The position numbers were made by a program, and so were the translations under genes. A stretch of 64,000 nucleotides of DNA from SZAS-79 sp965279075 (lineage in GTDB: Bacteria > Pseudomonadota > Gammaproteobacteria > Burkholderiales > SG8-39): the NCBI GenBank assembly GCA_965279075.1, contig CBDIHI010000012.1:248001-312000 (forward strand), written 5' to 3'. Each line of letters begins with the position of its first letter. Position 1 is the stretch's first letter. Under the pieces are notes generated by a model that did not search any database, was not told the origin of the DNA, and saw nothing but the letters and a program-made list of their open reading frames with translations. Below, in pieces: positions 17,767 through 28,021 of the stretch.

Positions 17767-19257
17767 GTGCGCTACGCCGACCTGCGCGATTTCCTTGCCC
17801 AGCTCGAAGCGATGGGCGAACTGAAACGCGTCGCGGTCGAGGTGTCGCCGCGCTTCGAGATGACCGAGATCTGCGACCGGGTTCTGCGCGCGGGGGGGCC
17901 CGCGGTGCTGTTCGAGAAACCCGCAGGGCATGCCATCCCGGTCCTAGGCAACCTGTTCGGCACGGTAAGGCGTGTTGCGCTGGCGATGGGCGCGGAGGAC
18001 GCGGCCTCCCTGCGCGAGATCGGGAAGTTGCTCGCCGCGCTGAAGGAGCCGGCGCCGCCGAAGGGCTTCAGGGACCTCTGGGAGAAGCTGCCCGAATTGC
18101 GCCAGCTGGCGTCGAAGGTGCTCGACATGGCGCCGAAGGTGGCTTCGTCCGGGCCGTGCCAGGAGGTCGTTCGCGAAGGCAGGGACGTCGACCTGTCGCA
18201 ACTGCCGGTGCAGACCTGCTGGCCGGGCGACGCGGGGCCGCTGGTCACGTGGGGCCTGACGGTCACGCGCGGACCCCAGGGGCTGCCTACCTCCAGGGCC
18301 CGGCAGAACCTGGGTATCTACCGCCAGCAAGTGATCGGCCCCAACCGGGTGATCATGCGCTGGCTTGCGCATCGCGGCGGCGCACTCGACTTCCGCGACC
18401 ACCAGCTTGCCCATCCGGGCAAGCCGTTTCCCGTGTCGGTGGCGCTCGGCGCGGATCCCGCAACGCTGCTCGCCGCCGTGACGCCGGTGCCCGATACGCT
18501 GGGCGAGTACCAGTTCGCCGGTTTGCTGCGTGGCGCACGCACCGAACTCGTGAAGTGCATCGGCAACGACCTGCAGGTCCCCGCGAAGGCCGAGATCGTG
18601 CTCGAAGGCGCGATCCATCCCGGCGACACCGCGCCCGAGGGGCCGTTCGGCGACCACACGGGGTACTACAACGAAGTCGACCGCTTTCCCGTCATGACGA
18701 TCGAGCGCATGACCATGCGCCGTTCGCCCATCTATCACAGCACCTACACCGGCAAGCCGCCCGACGAGCCGGCGATGCTCGGGGTGGCGCTGAACGAGGT
18801 GTTCGTGCCGTTGCTTGTGAAGCAGTTCCCGGAGATCACGGACTTCTACCTGCCGCCGGAGGGGTGCTCGTACCGCATGGCCATCGTCAGCATGAGAAAG
18901 CAGTACCCCGGCCACGCCAAGCGCGTGATGTTCGGGGTCTGGAGCTTCCTGCGCCAGTTCATGTACACGAAGTTCATCGTCGTCACCGACGACGACGTCA
19001 ACGTGCGCGACTGGAAGGAAGTGATCTGGGCCATCACCACGCGCGTCGACCCGGCGCGCGACACGCTGCTCGCGGAGAACACGCCGATCGACACCCTCGA
19101 TTTCGCCAGCCCGGTCGCGGGCCTCGGCTCCAAGATGGGGATCGACGCGACCAACAAGTGGCCGGGGGAGACGGCTCGGCAGTGGGGCACGCCGATCTCG
19201 ATGGACCCGGCGGTGAAGCAGCGGGTCGACGGGCTCTGGAAGGCGCTCGGGCTGTGA
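17767..19257 (+). CDS. ubiD: 4-hydroxy-3-polyprenylbenzoate decarboxylase UbiD
   Basis: This 496-aa decarboxylase of the prenylated-FMN-dependent UbiD family removes the carboxylate after UbiA acts. It begins (GTG) VRYADLRDFLAQLEAMGELK. Family marks are NLGIYRQQVIGPN, the active-site E/D/E region APEGPFGDHTGYYNE, PRSPIYHST-like MRRSPIYHSTYTG, and VDPARDTLL. Length and context, two genes after ubiA, support UbiD over other aromatic decarboxylases. Confidence 0.95.
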   Translation: MRYADLRDFLAQLEAMGELKRVAVEVSPRFEMTEICDRVLRAGGPAVLFEKPAGHAIPVLGNLFGTVRRVALAMGAEDAASLREIGKLLAALKEPAPPKGFRDLWEKLPELRQLASKVLDMAPKVASSGPCQEVVREGRDVDLSQLPVQTCWPGDAGPLVTWGLTVTRGPQGLPTSRARQNLGIYRQQVIGPNRVIMRWLAHRGGALDFRDHQLAHPGKPFPVSVALGADPATLLAAVTPVPDTLGEYQFAGLLRGARTELVKCIGNDLQVPAKAEIVLEGAIHPGDTAPEGPFGDHTGYYNEVDRFPVMTIERMTMRRSPIYHSTYTGKPPDEPAMLGVALNEVFVPLLVKQFPEITDFYLPPEGCSYRMAIVSMRKQYPGHAKRVMFGVWSFLRQFMYTKFIVVTDDDVNVRDWKEVIWAITTRVDPARDTLLAENTPIDTLDFASPVAGLGSKMGIDATNKWPGETARQWGTPISMDPAVKQRVDGLWKALGL

Positions 19258-19646
19258 GCGCTGATGCCCAGGCGGGCCTGAAAGCGTGGACCCACGTGAT
19301 CTACGGCCTGCACGCCTTCTCGGTGCTGGCGGGAATCGTCACGCCGGCGCTCGTGGTGACGGCGTTCCTGCTCGGCTGGCCGTCGATCGTCGCGGTGATC
19401 CTCAATTACGTGAAGCGCTCCGAGGCGGCGGGGACCTTCCTCGAATCGCACTTCCGCTGGCAGATCCGCACGTTCTGGTTCGCAGCGCTGTGGTGCGTGG
19501 CCGGGGGCGTGCTCTGGGTCACGCTGCTGGGCATCCCGTTCGCGTTCGCGCTCTGGGTAGGGACCGGCATCTGGGTGGCCTACCGTGTGATCCGCGGCTG
19601 GGTCGCGCTGGCGAACGACAAGCCGCTGCCGCTGCCTGCTCCCTAG
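19254..19646 (+). CDS. Small DUF4870-like membrane protein
   Basis: This 130-aa protein has three predicted membrane helices (about residues 20-42, 68-92, 94-115). It starts at a GTG that overlaps the ubiD stop. The pattern of an amphipathic N-terminus, ESHFRWQIRTFWFA and a C-terminal helix followed by a basic segment resembles the DUF4870/Tic20-like small membrane proteins. Function is unknown. It is convergent with dacB, one base apart. Confidence 0.7.
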   Translation: MSADAQAGLKAWTHVIYGLHAFSVLAGIVTPALVVTAFLLGWPSIVAVILNYVKRSEAAGTFLESHFRWQIRTFWFAALWCVAGGVLWVTLLGIPFAFALWVGTGIWVAYRVIRGWVALANDKPLPLPAP

Positions 19647-19647
19647 T

Positions 19648-21081
19648 TCAGCGCGCGTACACCCAGTTCAGCAGCGCGTCCTGCGCCGCCTGGGATTGCG
19701 CGGCGTTCGGGTGGTTCACGATCATGGTGACGGCGTGCCGCCGTCCGCTGCGATCGAGCACGTAGCCCGCGATCGCGCGGACGTCGGCGAGGGACCCGGT
19801 CTTGATGTGCGCCTGGCCCGCCACGGACTCGCTCTTCAGGCGCCGCCGCATCGTGCCGTCGACCGCCACCAGCGGCAGCGAGGCCACCAGTTCCGGCATC
19901 ACCGGACTGCGGAACGCCGCCACCAGCAGCGCGGTGAGGCTCTGCGCGCTGATCCGCTCGACGCGCGACAGGCCGGAGCCGTTCTCCAGCACCAGTTCCG
20001 GGAAGTCGAGCCCCTTCTTCGCAAGCCAGGCCTTGAGGGCGCGCTGCGCGTTCTCGGTGGTCGCGGGCGGGCCCGCCTGGTCCGCGGCGAGCGTGAGGTA
20101 GAGCTGGCGCGCCATCACGTTGTTGCTGAACTTGTTGATGTCGCGCACCACCTCCGAGAGGGTCGGCGATTCGCTTGAGGCAAAGGGCCGGGCTTGCGTA
20201 GCCAGCGTGCCGTCCCGCGTCCCGTCCCGCGTGCCGCCCGAGATCGTTCCCCCCAGTTCGGACCACAGCAGGCGGAACAGGCTGCCCGCATACGGCGTGG
20301 GGGCCATGAGCGCCACATGCCAGTCGCGTTCGCCGCAGGAGGCCGGGTAGCTCCCGGTGAACAGCGCCCGCGGTGCCGGGCCCTGTGCCTGGAAATCCGC
20401 TTTCAGCTTTTCGCGCCAGTCGCCGCAGGGCCCGTCGGCCGGGCGCAGCACGCTGACCACCTCGAGCAGGCGCGGCTCGGCCGTCACCCGCACCGCGCCG
20501 CGCTCGGCATCGGGCGAGAACAGGAAGCGGACCGACTTGAAGTTCAGCAGCAGCGCATCGGGGCCCACGTTGTAGGGCCGCAGCGAGTCCCCGTCGAACC
20601 GGGACGGGTCGATCTCGACGGCGGCAAACTGGCTGCGATCGAGGACCAGGTCGCCGCGGATGTCTTTCAGGCCGCGCGCGCGCAGGTCGCGCAGCAGCAG
20701 CCAGAAGGCCTCCAGCGTCAGCTTCGGGTCGCCACTGCCTTTCAGGACCAGGTCGCCTTCGAGGATCCCGTCGCGCAGCGGCCCGCCGAGATTGGCTTCC
20801 GTCTTCCAGCGGTAAGCGGGGCCCAATAAATCGAGTCCAGCGAAAGTGGTCACTAACTTCATGGTCGACGCCGGATTCATCGGTGTCGTCGCATTGGCGC
20901 TCAGCCAAGGGCGCGATGCGCCGACTTCCTGGACCGAAACGGCAACACTGGCCGGGGGAATGCCGGCACCGCGCAGGGCTTGCGCCACGCTCGCCGGCAG
21001 GGCCTCCACGGGCAGCGCCGCAGGAGCGGCCAGGACCCCGGACAGGGCCAAGGCGAAGCGTATAAGCCATTGAATCTGCAT
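19648..21081 (-). CDS. dacB: D-alanyl-D-alanine carboxypeptidase/endopeptidase (PBP4 type)
   Basis: This 477-aa periplasmic penicillin-binding protein 4 trims and splits peptidoglycan crosslinks. An N-terminal signal peptide (about residues 1-25) ends near ALPVEA. The three active-site motifs are SxxK in NPASTMKLVTT (about residue 70), SxN in NKFSNNVMAR, and KTG in AHIKTGSLADVR. A large insert between SxxK and SxN is typical of class C PBP4. It is divergent from groES, and the 182 bp between them hold the groESL promoter. Confidence 0.94.
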   Translation of the reverse strand: MQIQWLIRFALALSGVLAAPAALPVEALPASVAQALRGAGIPPASVAVSVQEVGASRPWLSANATTPMNPASTMKLVTTFAGLDLLGPAYRWKTEANLGGPLRDGILEGDLVLKGSGDPKLTLEAFWLLLRDLRARGLKDIRGDLVLDRSQFAAVEIDPSRFDGDSLRPYNVGPDALLLNFKSVRFLFSPDAERGAVRVTAEPRLLEVVSVLRPADGPCGDWREKLKADFQAQGPAPRALFTGSYPASCGERDWHVALMAPTPYAGSLFRLLWSELGGTISGGTRDGTRDGTLATQARPFASSESPTLSEVVRDINKFSNNVMARQLYLTLAADQAGPPATTENAQRALKAWLAKKGLDFPELVLENGSGLSRVERISAQSLTALLVAAFRSPVMPELVASLPLVAVDGTMRRRLKSESVAGQAHIKTGSLADVRAIAGYVLDRSGRRHAVTMIVNHPNAAQSQAAQDALLNWVYAR

Positions 21082-21110
21082 GGTCCGGGATTCTACGGTG
21101 CTTTAATGTC

Positions 21111-21139
21111 TTGAATTTCCCCCGGGTTGCCCTTATTAT
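21111..21139 (+). promoter_or_regulatory. groESL sigma-70-type promoter
   Basis: TTGAAT (21111-21116) and TATTAT (21134-21139) are spaced by 17 bp. The CIRCE operator starts at the last base of the -10, so bound HrcA would block initiation. The CTTGAA at 21110-21115 also resembles a sigma-32 -35, but its matching -10 (CCCTTATT) is poor. Confidence 0.75.
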
Positions 21140-21165
21140 TAGCACTCGTAGGGGATGAGTGCTAA
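21139..21165. promoter_or_regulatory. CIRCE element (HrcA operator)
   Basis: This is a perfect TTAGCACTC / GAGTGCTAA inverted repeat with the canonical 9-bp spacer. It lies about 100 bp upstream of the groES ATG and next to the -10. It implies heat-shock control by the HrcA repressor, whose gene is not in this window. Confidence 0.97.
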
Positions 21166-21263
21166 CAGTCCCCTTTCAGTTGGGTGGCCTGCCCCGGTGT
21201 CGTGATTCACGCGCCATGCAGCAACCCTTATCTCGTAGACCCAAACAGGAAATGGAGACTCGA

Positions 21264-21554
21264 ATGAAAATTCGTCCCCTGCACGATCGTGTGATCGTCA
21301 AGCGCATCGAAGAAGAGCGCAAAACCGCTTCCGGCATCGTCATCCCCGATACCGCCACCGAAAAGCCGGACCAGGGCGAGATCGTCGCCGTTGGCAAAGG
21401 CAAGAAGAACGATGACGGCAAAATCACGCCGCTCGACGTCAAAGTCGGCGACCGCGTGCTGTTCGGCAAGTACAGCGGCCAGACCGTCAAGGTCAAAGGC
21501 GACGAGCTCCTCGTGATGCGCGAGGAAGACATCATGGGCGTGCTCGAGTCGTAA
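21264..21554 (+). CDS. groES: Co-chaperonin GroES
   Basis: This is the 10-kDa co-chaperonin that caps GroEL, 96 aa. It begins MKIRPLHDRVIVKRIEEERK; the mobile loop is KTASGIVIPDTATEKP, and it ends GDELLVMREEDIMGVLES. The ATG at 21264 gives the standard length and fits the family N-terminus; longer upstream frames have no support. It lies 53 bp before groEL. Confidence 0.98.
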   Translation: MKIRPLHDRVIVKRIEEERKTASGIVIPDTATEKPDQGEIVAVGKGKKNDDGKITPLDVKVGDRVLFGKYSGQTVKVKGDELLVMREEDIMGVLES

Positions 21555-21607
21555 GACTCCCCGGCCCCACCCACACCACCTCATTGCAGATTCAGGAGAA
21601 CGAATAA

Positions 21608-23275
<1,668 letters not shown>

Positions 23276-23304
23276 TTCGCGGATCATCGCGAACCGCTTC
23301 AGGG

Positions 23305-23333
23305 AAAAGGGCGCTTCGGCGCCCTTTTCTTTT
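23305..23333 (+). terminator. Rho-independent terminator of groESL
   Basis: A 10-bp perfect stem (AAAAGGGCGC / GCGCCCTTTT) with a UUCG tetraloop runs into a T-rich tail, 30 bp after the groEL stop. Confidence 0.95.
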
Positions 23334-23548
23334 GGGGTGCCGGAATCGCTGCCTGCGGATGTTCGCAGAGCGAAATGTCGATTTCCTGTCTCTCCACTGG
23401 GAAGGACTTCAGCGTCAGAAACTTGAAAGACTCTCGCAAGCCGCCATTAAGGCGATTGGACTAGTCTGATTCCTGACCGCCCGGTGTCGCTTGGCCCTTT
23501 CATGCGATACCGGTCGTGTCTCCCTCCTTGGACAGCAGCTTGTCCTTT
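23334..23548. other. Non-coding gap between groEL and tRNA-Phe
   Basis: No credible gene is seen from the groEL terminator to tRNA-Phe (23334-23651). The gap holds a second terminator (23549-23574) and the tRNA promoter. A TTGAAA at 23423-23428 sits 17 bp before a weak ATTAAG, so an unannotated small RNA ending at the second terminator is possible. That terminator could equally be a backup for groESL. Confidence 0.5.
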
Positions 23549-23574
23549 AAGGCGCCGCAGGTCGGCGCCTTTTT
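23549..23574 (+). terminator. Second rho-independent terminator upstream of tRNA-Phe
   Basis: An 8-bp stem AAGGCGCC / GGCGCCTT with a 7-nt loop is followed by a run of T residues. No open reading frame ends before it. Confidence 0.85.
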
Positions 23575-23576
23575 CT

Positions 23577-23605
23577 TTGGTGCCGCGGGCTTTTTCCTTT
23601 ATAAT
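23577..23605 (+). promoter_or_regulatory. Promoter of tRNA-Phe
   Basis: TTGGTG and a perfect TATAAT (23600-23605) are spaced by 17 bp, about 46 bp upstream of the mature tRNA. Confidence 0.7.
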
Positions 23606-23651
23606 CCGCAGCCTTGCGCAACGCAGCGGAGTTCTCCGCCGCGTCTCGTAC

Positions 23652-23727
23652 GGCCAAGTAGCTCAGTCGGTAGAGCAGCGGATTGAAAATCCGTGTGTCG
23701 GTGGTTCGATTCCGCCCTTGGCCACCA
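23652..23727 (+). tRNA. tRNA-Phe (anticodon GAA)
   Basis: This is a 76-nt cloverleaf. Acceptor GGCCAAG pairs with CTTGGCC, the D-arm is GCTC/GAGC, the anticodon loop TTGAAAA gives GAA, the T-arm contains GGTTCGATTCC, and CCA is encoded. Confidence 0.97.
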
Positions 23728-23777
23728 GTCCCCCTTGTACTATCCGCAGCTGGCGCGACCGGACAGAAAGACAACGC

Positions 23778-24842
23778 ATGGACCAACCCAAGACGCTCGG
23801 CAGGTACCAGATCCAGGGCGTGCTCGGCAAAGGCGCGATGGGGCTGGTCTACGACGGCCTCGACCCAGGGCTTAACCGCCGGGTCGCGATCAAGACCATC
23901 CTCGTGAAGCAATTGGACGAGGAGATGGCGCGCATGTACTCCAAGCGCTTCGAGCGCGAGGTGCGTGCGGTGGCCCGCCTCAACCATCGCAACATCGTCC
24001 AGGTCTACGATTTCGGCACCGAGGGCGACGTGGCGTACATCGTCATGGAGTACATCAACGGCAAGGAGCTGAAGGACCGCTTCGACGCAGGCGAACGCTT
24101 CGACGTCAAGACGAGCTTCCGCCTGATGACCGAGCTGCTCGAGGCGCTCGATTTCGCGCACGACGCGGGGATCATCCACCGCGACATCAAGCCGGCCAAC
24201 ATCATGGTCGACGCCGAAGGGCGCGCCAAGCTCACCGACTTCGGCGTGGCGCGGGTCGCCGAACCCGAGGGGCAGGCCGCCGAGGCGACGCAGACCGGCG
24301 CGATGGTGGGTACGCCCGCCTATATGTCGCCGGAGCAGATCCAGGGCCAGACGATCGACCATCGCACCGACATCTTTTCGGCCGGGATCATCTTCTACCA
24401 GTTCATCACCGGGCAGAAGCCGTTCGAGGGCAACCAGTGGGCGCTCGCGAAGAAGATCGTGCAGGACGAGCCGGTGCGGCCATCGTCGATCGTGCAGGTC
24501 CCGCCGGAAATCGACCGCGTGGTGGCGCGTGCGCTGGCGAAAGAGCCCGATCACCGCTACCAGACGGCCGGCGCCTTCGCCGAGTCGCTCAAGCGCATCC
24601 TCGAGGGCAAGCCGCCCGAGGACCCGGACGAGGAAGTGAGGCAGCCGGTTTTCGCGCCCGCGCCGGCCCCCGCGCCCGCTGCGAAGCCGCAGTCACAGGG
24701 CACGACCGAAGCCGAATTGGAATTCTGGCGTGAGGTGAAGGACAGCGACGACCCGGAGGAGATCGAGCTCTACATCGAGCAGTTCCCCAAGGGCGTCTAC
24801 GTCGAGCTCGCGCGCAAGAAGATCGCCGAGCTGGGCGGCTGA
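23778..24842 (+). CDS. Ser/Thr protein kinase (cytoplasmic, PknB-like catalytic domain)
   Basis: This is a 354-aa Hanks-type kinase. The glycine loop is LGKGAMGLVYDG, the VAIK lysine is present, the catalytic loop is HRDIKPANIM (about residue 134), the magnesium motif is DFGVARV, and the activation loop ends GTPAYMSPEQ. There is no membrane helix or PASTA domain. After a Pro/Ala linker the last 45 residues (ELEFWREVKDSDDPEEIELY and on to QFPKGVYVELARKKI) match the short FW...P.G..A module seen at the ends of many bacterial signalling proteins. Substrates are unknown. Confidence 0.92.
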   Translation: MDQPKTLGRYQIQGVLGKGAMGLVYDGLDPGLNRRVAIKTILVKQLDEEMARMYSKRFEREVRAVARLNHRNIVQVYDFGTEGDVAYIVMEYINGKELKDRFDAGERFDVKTSFRLMTELLEALDFAHDAGIIHRDIKPANIMVDAEGRAKLTDFGVARVAEPEGQAAEATQTGAMVGTPAYMSPEQIQGQTIDHRTDIFSAGIIFYQFITGQKPFEGNQWALAKKIVQDEPVRPSSIVQVPPEIDRVVARALAKEPDHRYQTAGAFAESLKRILEGKPPEDPDEEVRQPVFAPAPAPAPAAKPQSQGTTEAELEFWREVKDSDDPEEIELYIEQFPKGVYVELARKKIAELGG

Positions 24843-24855
24843 CCTCCGGCCGCGC

Positions 24856-26040
24856 GTGAGCGCACTCCTGCAAGGCGTCCGGGTCCTCGACTTCGGGCGC
24901 TATATCGCCGGCCCCTACTGCGCCGCGCTGCTCGCGGAGTACGGTGCCGAAGTGATCCGGATTGAGAAGCGCGACGGCAGCGAGGACCGCTATGTCGCGC
25001 CGATCAGCGAGGGCGGCGAAGGCAGCCTCTTCCTGCAGCTCAACCGCAACAAGCTTTCGCTGACGGTCGACCCGATGACGGCCGATGGGCGCGAGATCGT
25101 AAAGCGCCTCGTGCGCACGGCCGATGTGGTCGTCGCGAACCTGCCCGGCCCCAGCCTCGCGGCCATGGGGCTCGACTACGCGACGCTGAGCGCGTTGAAG
25201 GCCGACATCATCGTCACCACGTGTTCCGCCTTCGGCGCGACCGGGCCCATGGCGAAGTACGTCGGCTTCGACGGCGTGGCGCAGGCCATGTCCGGCGCCG
25301 TGTACATGACAGGAGAGCCCGGGCAGCCCTACCGCGCGCAGGTGAACTGGGTCGACTACGGCACGGCTCTGCATTGCGCCTTCGGGACGATGGTTGCGCT
25401 GATGGAGCGCGCGAAGACCGGCCGCGGCCAGCATGTGGAAGGCTCGCTGCTCGGTACCGCGCTCACCTTCACGAATTCGATGCTGATCGAACAGGCGGTG
25501 ACCCGTGCCGACCGTGTGCCCACGGGCAACCTCGGGCAGGTCGCTGCGCCGGTCAACCTGTACCGCACGACCGACGGCTGGATCCTGTGCCAGGTCGCGG
25601 GCCAGCCGCTCTACGAGCGCTGGGCGAAGCTGATGGGCGAGCCGGAGTGGTTGTCGGACGCGCGCTTCGCGAGCGACCTTTCGCGCGGCGAGAATGCGGT
25701 GCCGATCGACGAACGGATGCGCCGCTGGTGCGCTAGCCGAAGCATGAACGAGGCCGTGGAGATCCTCGGGGCAGCCAAGATCCCCTGTGGTCCGGTCTTG
25801 AACGCGCAGCAGGCCCTCGATCATCCGCAGGTGCAGGCGCTCGGCTTGTTCCAGCCGCTCGACTATCCGGGCCTGCCGAAGCCGGCGCCCGTTGGGCGCG
25901 TGCCGCTGGCGATGTCGGAAACGCAAGGCGCCATCCGCCATCGCGCACCCCTGCTCGGTGAGCACACCGACCGCATCCTGGGGGAGCTGGGCTACGACGC
26001 GGCTGCAGTCGCAGGACTGAGGGAACGCGGGGTGGTCTGA
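24856..26040 (+). CDS. CaiB/BaiF-type (class III) CoA-transferase
   Basis: This is a 394-aa family III CoA-transferase that moves CoA between carboxylic acids. It begins (GTG) with LQGVRVLDFGRYIAGPYCA, then IRIEKRDGSEDR; NKLSLTVDP and ADVVVANLPGPSLAAMGLDY are typical. The catalytic Asp lies in the YKVDLR-like region VNWVDYGTALH. It lies 13 bp after the kinase gene. Substrate specificity cannot be read from sequence; no matching acyl-CoA pathway is nearby. Confidence 0.88.
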   Translation: MSALLQGVRVLDFGRYIAGPYCAALLAEYGAEVIRIEKRDGSEDRYVAPISEGGEGSLFLQLNRNKLSLTVDPMTADGREIVKRLVRTADVVVANLPGPSLAAMGLDYATLSALKADIIVTTCSAFGATGPMAKYVGFDGVAQAMSGAVYMTGEPGQPYRAQVNWVDYGTALHCAFGTMVALMERAKTGRGQHVEGSLLGTALTFTNSMLIEQAVTRADRVPTGNLGQVAAPVNLYRTTDGWILCQVAGQPLYERWAKLMGEPEWLSDARFASDLSRGENAVPIDERMRRWCASRSMNEAVEILGAAKIPCGPVLNAQQALDHPQVQALGLFQPLDYPGLPKPAPVGRVPLAMSETQGAIRHRAPLLGEHTDRILGELGYDAAAVAGLRERGVV

Positions 26041-26041
26041 G

Positions 26042-26063
26042 GAGGGGCGGCAGCCCCTCTTCT
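26042..26063. terminator. Possible terminator between CoA-transferase and gshA
   Basis: A 7-bp perfect stem GAGGGGC / GCCCCTC with a GGCA loop lies in the 41-bp gap between the two converging genes. It is followed by TTCTCG rather than a clean T-run, so termination strength is uncertain. Confidence 0.5.
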
Positions 26064-26081
26064 CGTCTCGCCTGGGGTGGT

Positions 26082-27623
26082 TTAAATCCCGAGGCGTTCC
26101 GGCGACAGATACTTCTGCCGGTAGATCTCGAAGGGCAAGGTATCCGCCGCCTCGACCTGGCGCTGTTCCTCGATCGAGTCCGCGGCCATCCTGGCGAACC
26201 TTGATTCCACTTCCGCCGCCAGTGGCAGCGCCTCGATCGCTGCTTGATGCTGCCGGGACTGCTGCAGCACGAAGCGCACGTAGGTGTTCGCATGCTCGTC
26301 GGCCATCACCTTCAGCACGCGCGCCGAAGGCAGCGTGCCGGGCGCGTCCAGTGTCGCGATCGCGGCCGACAGCGCGTCGCGATACGCCGAGCCGCCGTGC
26401 GATGCATCGAGCGCCGCCGCGATCGGCTCGCACGCGGCGAGGACCTCGCCGCCCCACTCGCGCAGCCCGACCTCGGCGCCGTTGCGCTCGAGTTGCAGCC
26501 CGTCGTCCCTTCCGCGGGCAGCGACACGGTGCTGGTTGCGCGCGTTGGCGGCGATCTCCTGCGGCGTGTCCTGGGGGCTGTCGCTGATCAGGCAATGCAG
26601 CAGGAACATGTCGAGCAGCCGGATCGTCGCCGCGGTGATGCCCACCGGCTCGAAGGGGTTGAGGTCCATGAGCCGCACTTCGACGTATTCGACGCCGCGT
26701 TCGCGCAGCGCGTGCAGGGGGCGCTCGCCCTGCCGGATCACGCGCTTCGGGCGGATCGTCCCGTAGAACTCGTTCTCGATCTGCAGGAGGCTGGTCGCGA
26801 GCTGGCGGTAGGTCTCCACGCCGTCGCCCTTCGCGCCAGGCTCGCGCACGCCGATCGCCTCATAGGCCGCGTAGGGGCGCGTGAGGGCGTCCTGCAACGA
26901 CTTGCCGTAGCTGTCGAGACAGTTGTAGCTGACCGCAAGCGATGCCTGTGCATCGCTCTGGTAGCCCAGCGGCCCCATGCGCAGCGATGTTGCTCCGGGC
27001 CGGTACATCGTGCCCGGCTTCAGTTCCATCAGCTCATGCTTGCGACCGGCGACGAAACTCGCACAGACCGCGGGCGAGGCGCCGAAGAGATACAGCAGCA
27101 GCCAGGAGTGCCGCCTGAAGTTGCGGATCAGCGAGAAGTACGCGACGTTGGGTTCCGCCACCGCCGGCAGCGAGAAATTGTAGTGGATGCCGGAGATCGT
27201 CTGCATGCGCCGGCCGTAGCGATGCGACAGTCCTACGCGGTAGACGGTCTTCGCGCGCCCGACGTTCGAATGGCCGTAGCGGCCGATCGGGATCACGTCG
27301 TCGCCGGGCAACCCGCACGGCATGCTCGCGCACCACATCATCTGGTCGCCGATGTGGCGATAGACGACCTGGTGTATCCGCGTGAGTTCCTCGATGCAGG
27401 CTTCGACGTCGGTGTGCACGCCGGTGATCAGCTCGAGCTGCGATTCGCTGAAGTCGGTCGTGATGTGCGGATGGCTCAGCGCCGAGCCGAGGCCCGCCGG
27501 ATGCGGGTCTGCGGCCAGTGCGCCGTCGGGGCGCACGCGCAGGCTTTCCTTCTCGATGCCGCGGCGGATGTTCCTGAGGGCAGCCGGGCCTAGCGCCTGC
27601 AGGCGATCCTGGATTGTGCTCAT
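26082..27623 (-). CDS. gshA: Glutamate-cysteine ligase GshA
   Basis: This 513-aa enzyme ligates glutamate and cysteine in an ATP-dependent manner, the first step of glutathione synthesis. Length and sequence match the gammaproteobacterial type 1 family. The N-terminal region has LRNIRRGIEKESLRV; further marks are FSESQLELITGVH, GRYGHSNVGRAKTVYRVGLS, ISGIHYNFSLP, and GVEYVEVRLMDLNPFEP. It appears to be a single-gene unit. Glutathione is also needed by the GrxD encoded later in the window. Confidence 0.95.
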   Translation of the reverse strand: MSTIQDRLQALGPAALRNIRRGIEKESLRVRPDGALAADPHPAGLGSALSHPHITTDFSESQLELITGVHTDVEACIEELTRIHQVVYRHIGDQMMWCASMPCGLPGDDVIPIGRYGHSNVGRAKTVYRVGLSHRYGRRMQTISGIHYNFSLPAVAEPNVAYFSLIRNFRRHSWLLLYLFGASPAVCASFVAGRKHELMELKPGTMYRPGATSLRMGPLGYQSDAQASLAVSYNCLDSYGKSLQDALTRPYAAYEAIGVREPGAKGDGVETYRQLATSLLQIENEFYGTIRPKRVIRQGERPLHALRERGVEYVEVRLMDLNPFEPVGITAATIRLLDMFLLHCLISDSPQDTPQEIAANARNQHRVAARGRDDGLQLERNGAEVGLREWGGEVLAACEPIAAALDASHGGSAYRDALSAAIATLDAPGTLPSARVLKVMADEHANTYVRFVLQQSRQHQAAIEALPLAAEVESRFARMAADSIEEQRQVEAADTLPFEIYRQKYLSPERLGI

Positions 27624-27705
27624 GCTGGGAAGGGGGATCTGCTGGAAGAGGCGCTAAGGTAACAGATCGTGCGGGGGTGCAACGCAGTGCACAAAACCCT
27701 GCGCG

Positions 27706-27942
27706 CTATCCGGGCATGACGATCTGGATATGGTCCTTGCTGACGTCGATGAAATTGGCGGCGAGGATCTGCCGCCCGCCGAGGTGAAGTTCCCAGACCT
27801 CGACGTCGGTCACCGCGACGAAGCTCTTCGCCTCGACGATGAAGTCGGTCAGGCGCGCGCCGGGGATCAGGTCGATATAGCCCTTGATGCGGTAGGCCCC
27901 CGTGAGGATCGTGACCCTGGTCTTGCCTTGCGTTTCGGACAT
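27706..27942 (-). CDS. Conserved hypothetical small protein (possibly DUF6812-like)
   Basis: This 78-aa soluble protein is predicted mostly beta: KTRVTILTGAYRIKGYIDLI, LTDFIVEAKSFVAVTDVEV, then FIDVSKDHIQIVMPG. The arrangement resembles small OB/SH3-like proteins annotated as DUF6812. I am unsure of the family and know no function. It lies 82 bp upstream of gshA and is divergent from the MFS gene at 28022. Confidence 0.65.
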   Translation of the reverse strand: MSETQGKTRVTILTGAYRIKGYIDLIPGARLTDFIVEAKSFVAVTDVEVWELHLGGRQILAANFIDVSKDHIQIVMPG

Positions 27943-28021
27943 GCGGCATCTCCCTGAAATGGTTCCGGTGCGAACCTGCGGCCTTGGCCCGCGGCACCTG
28001 CGCTATCCTGCCACCAATCCC

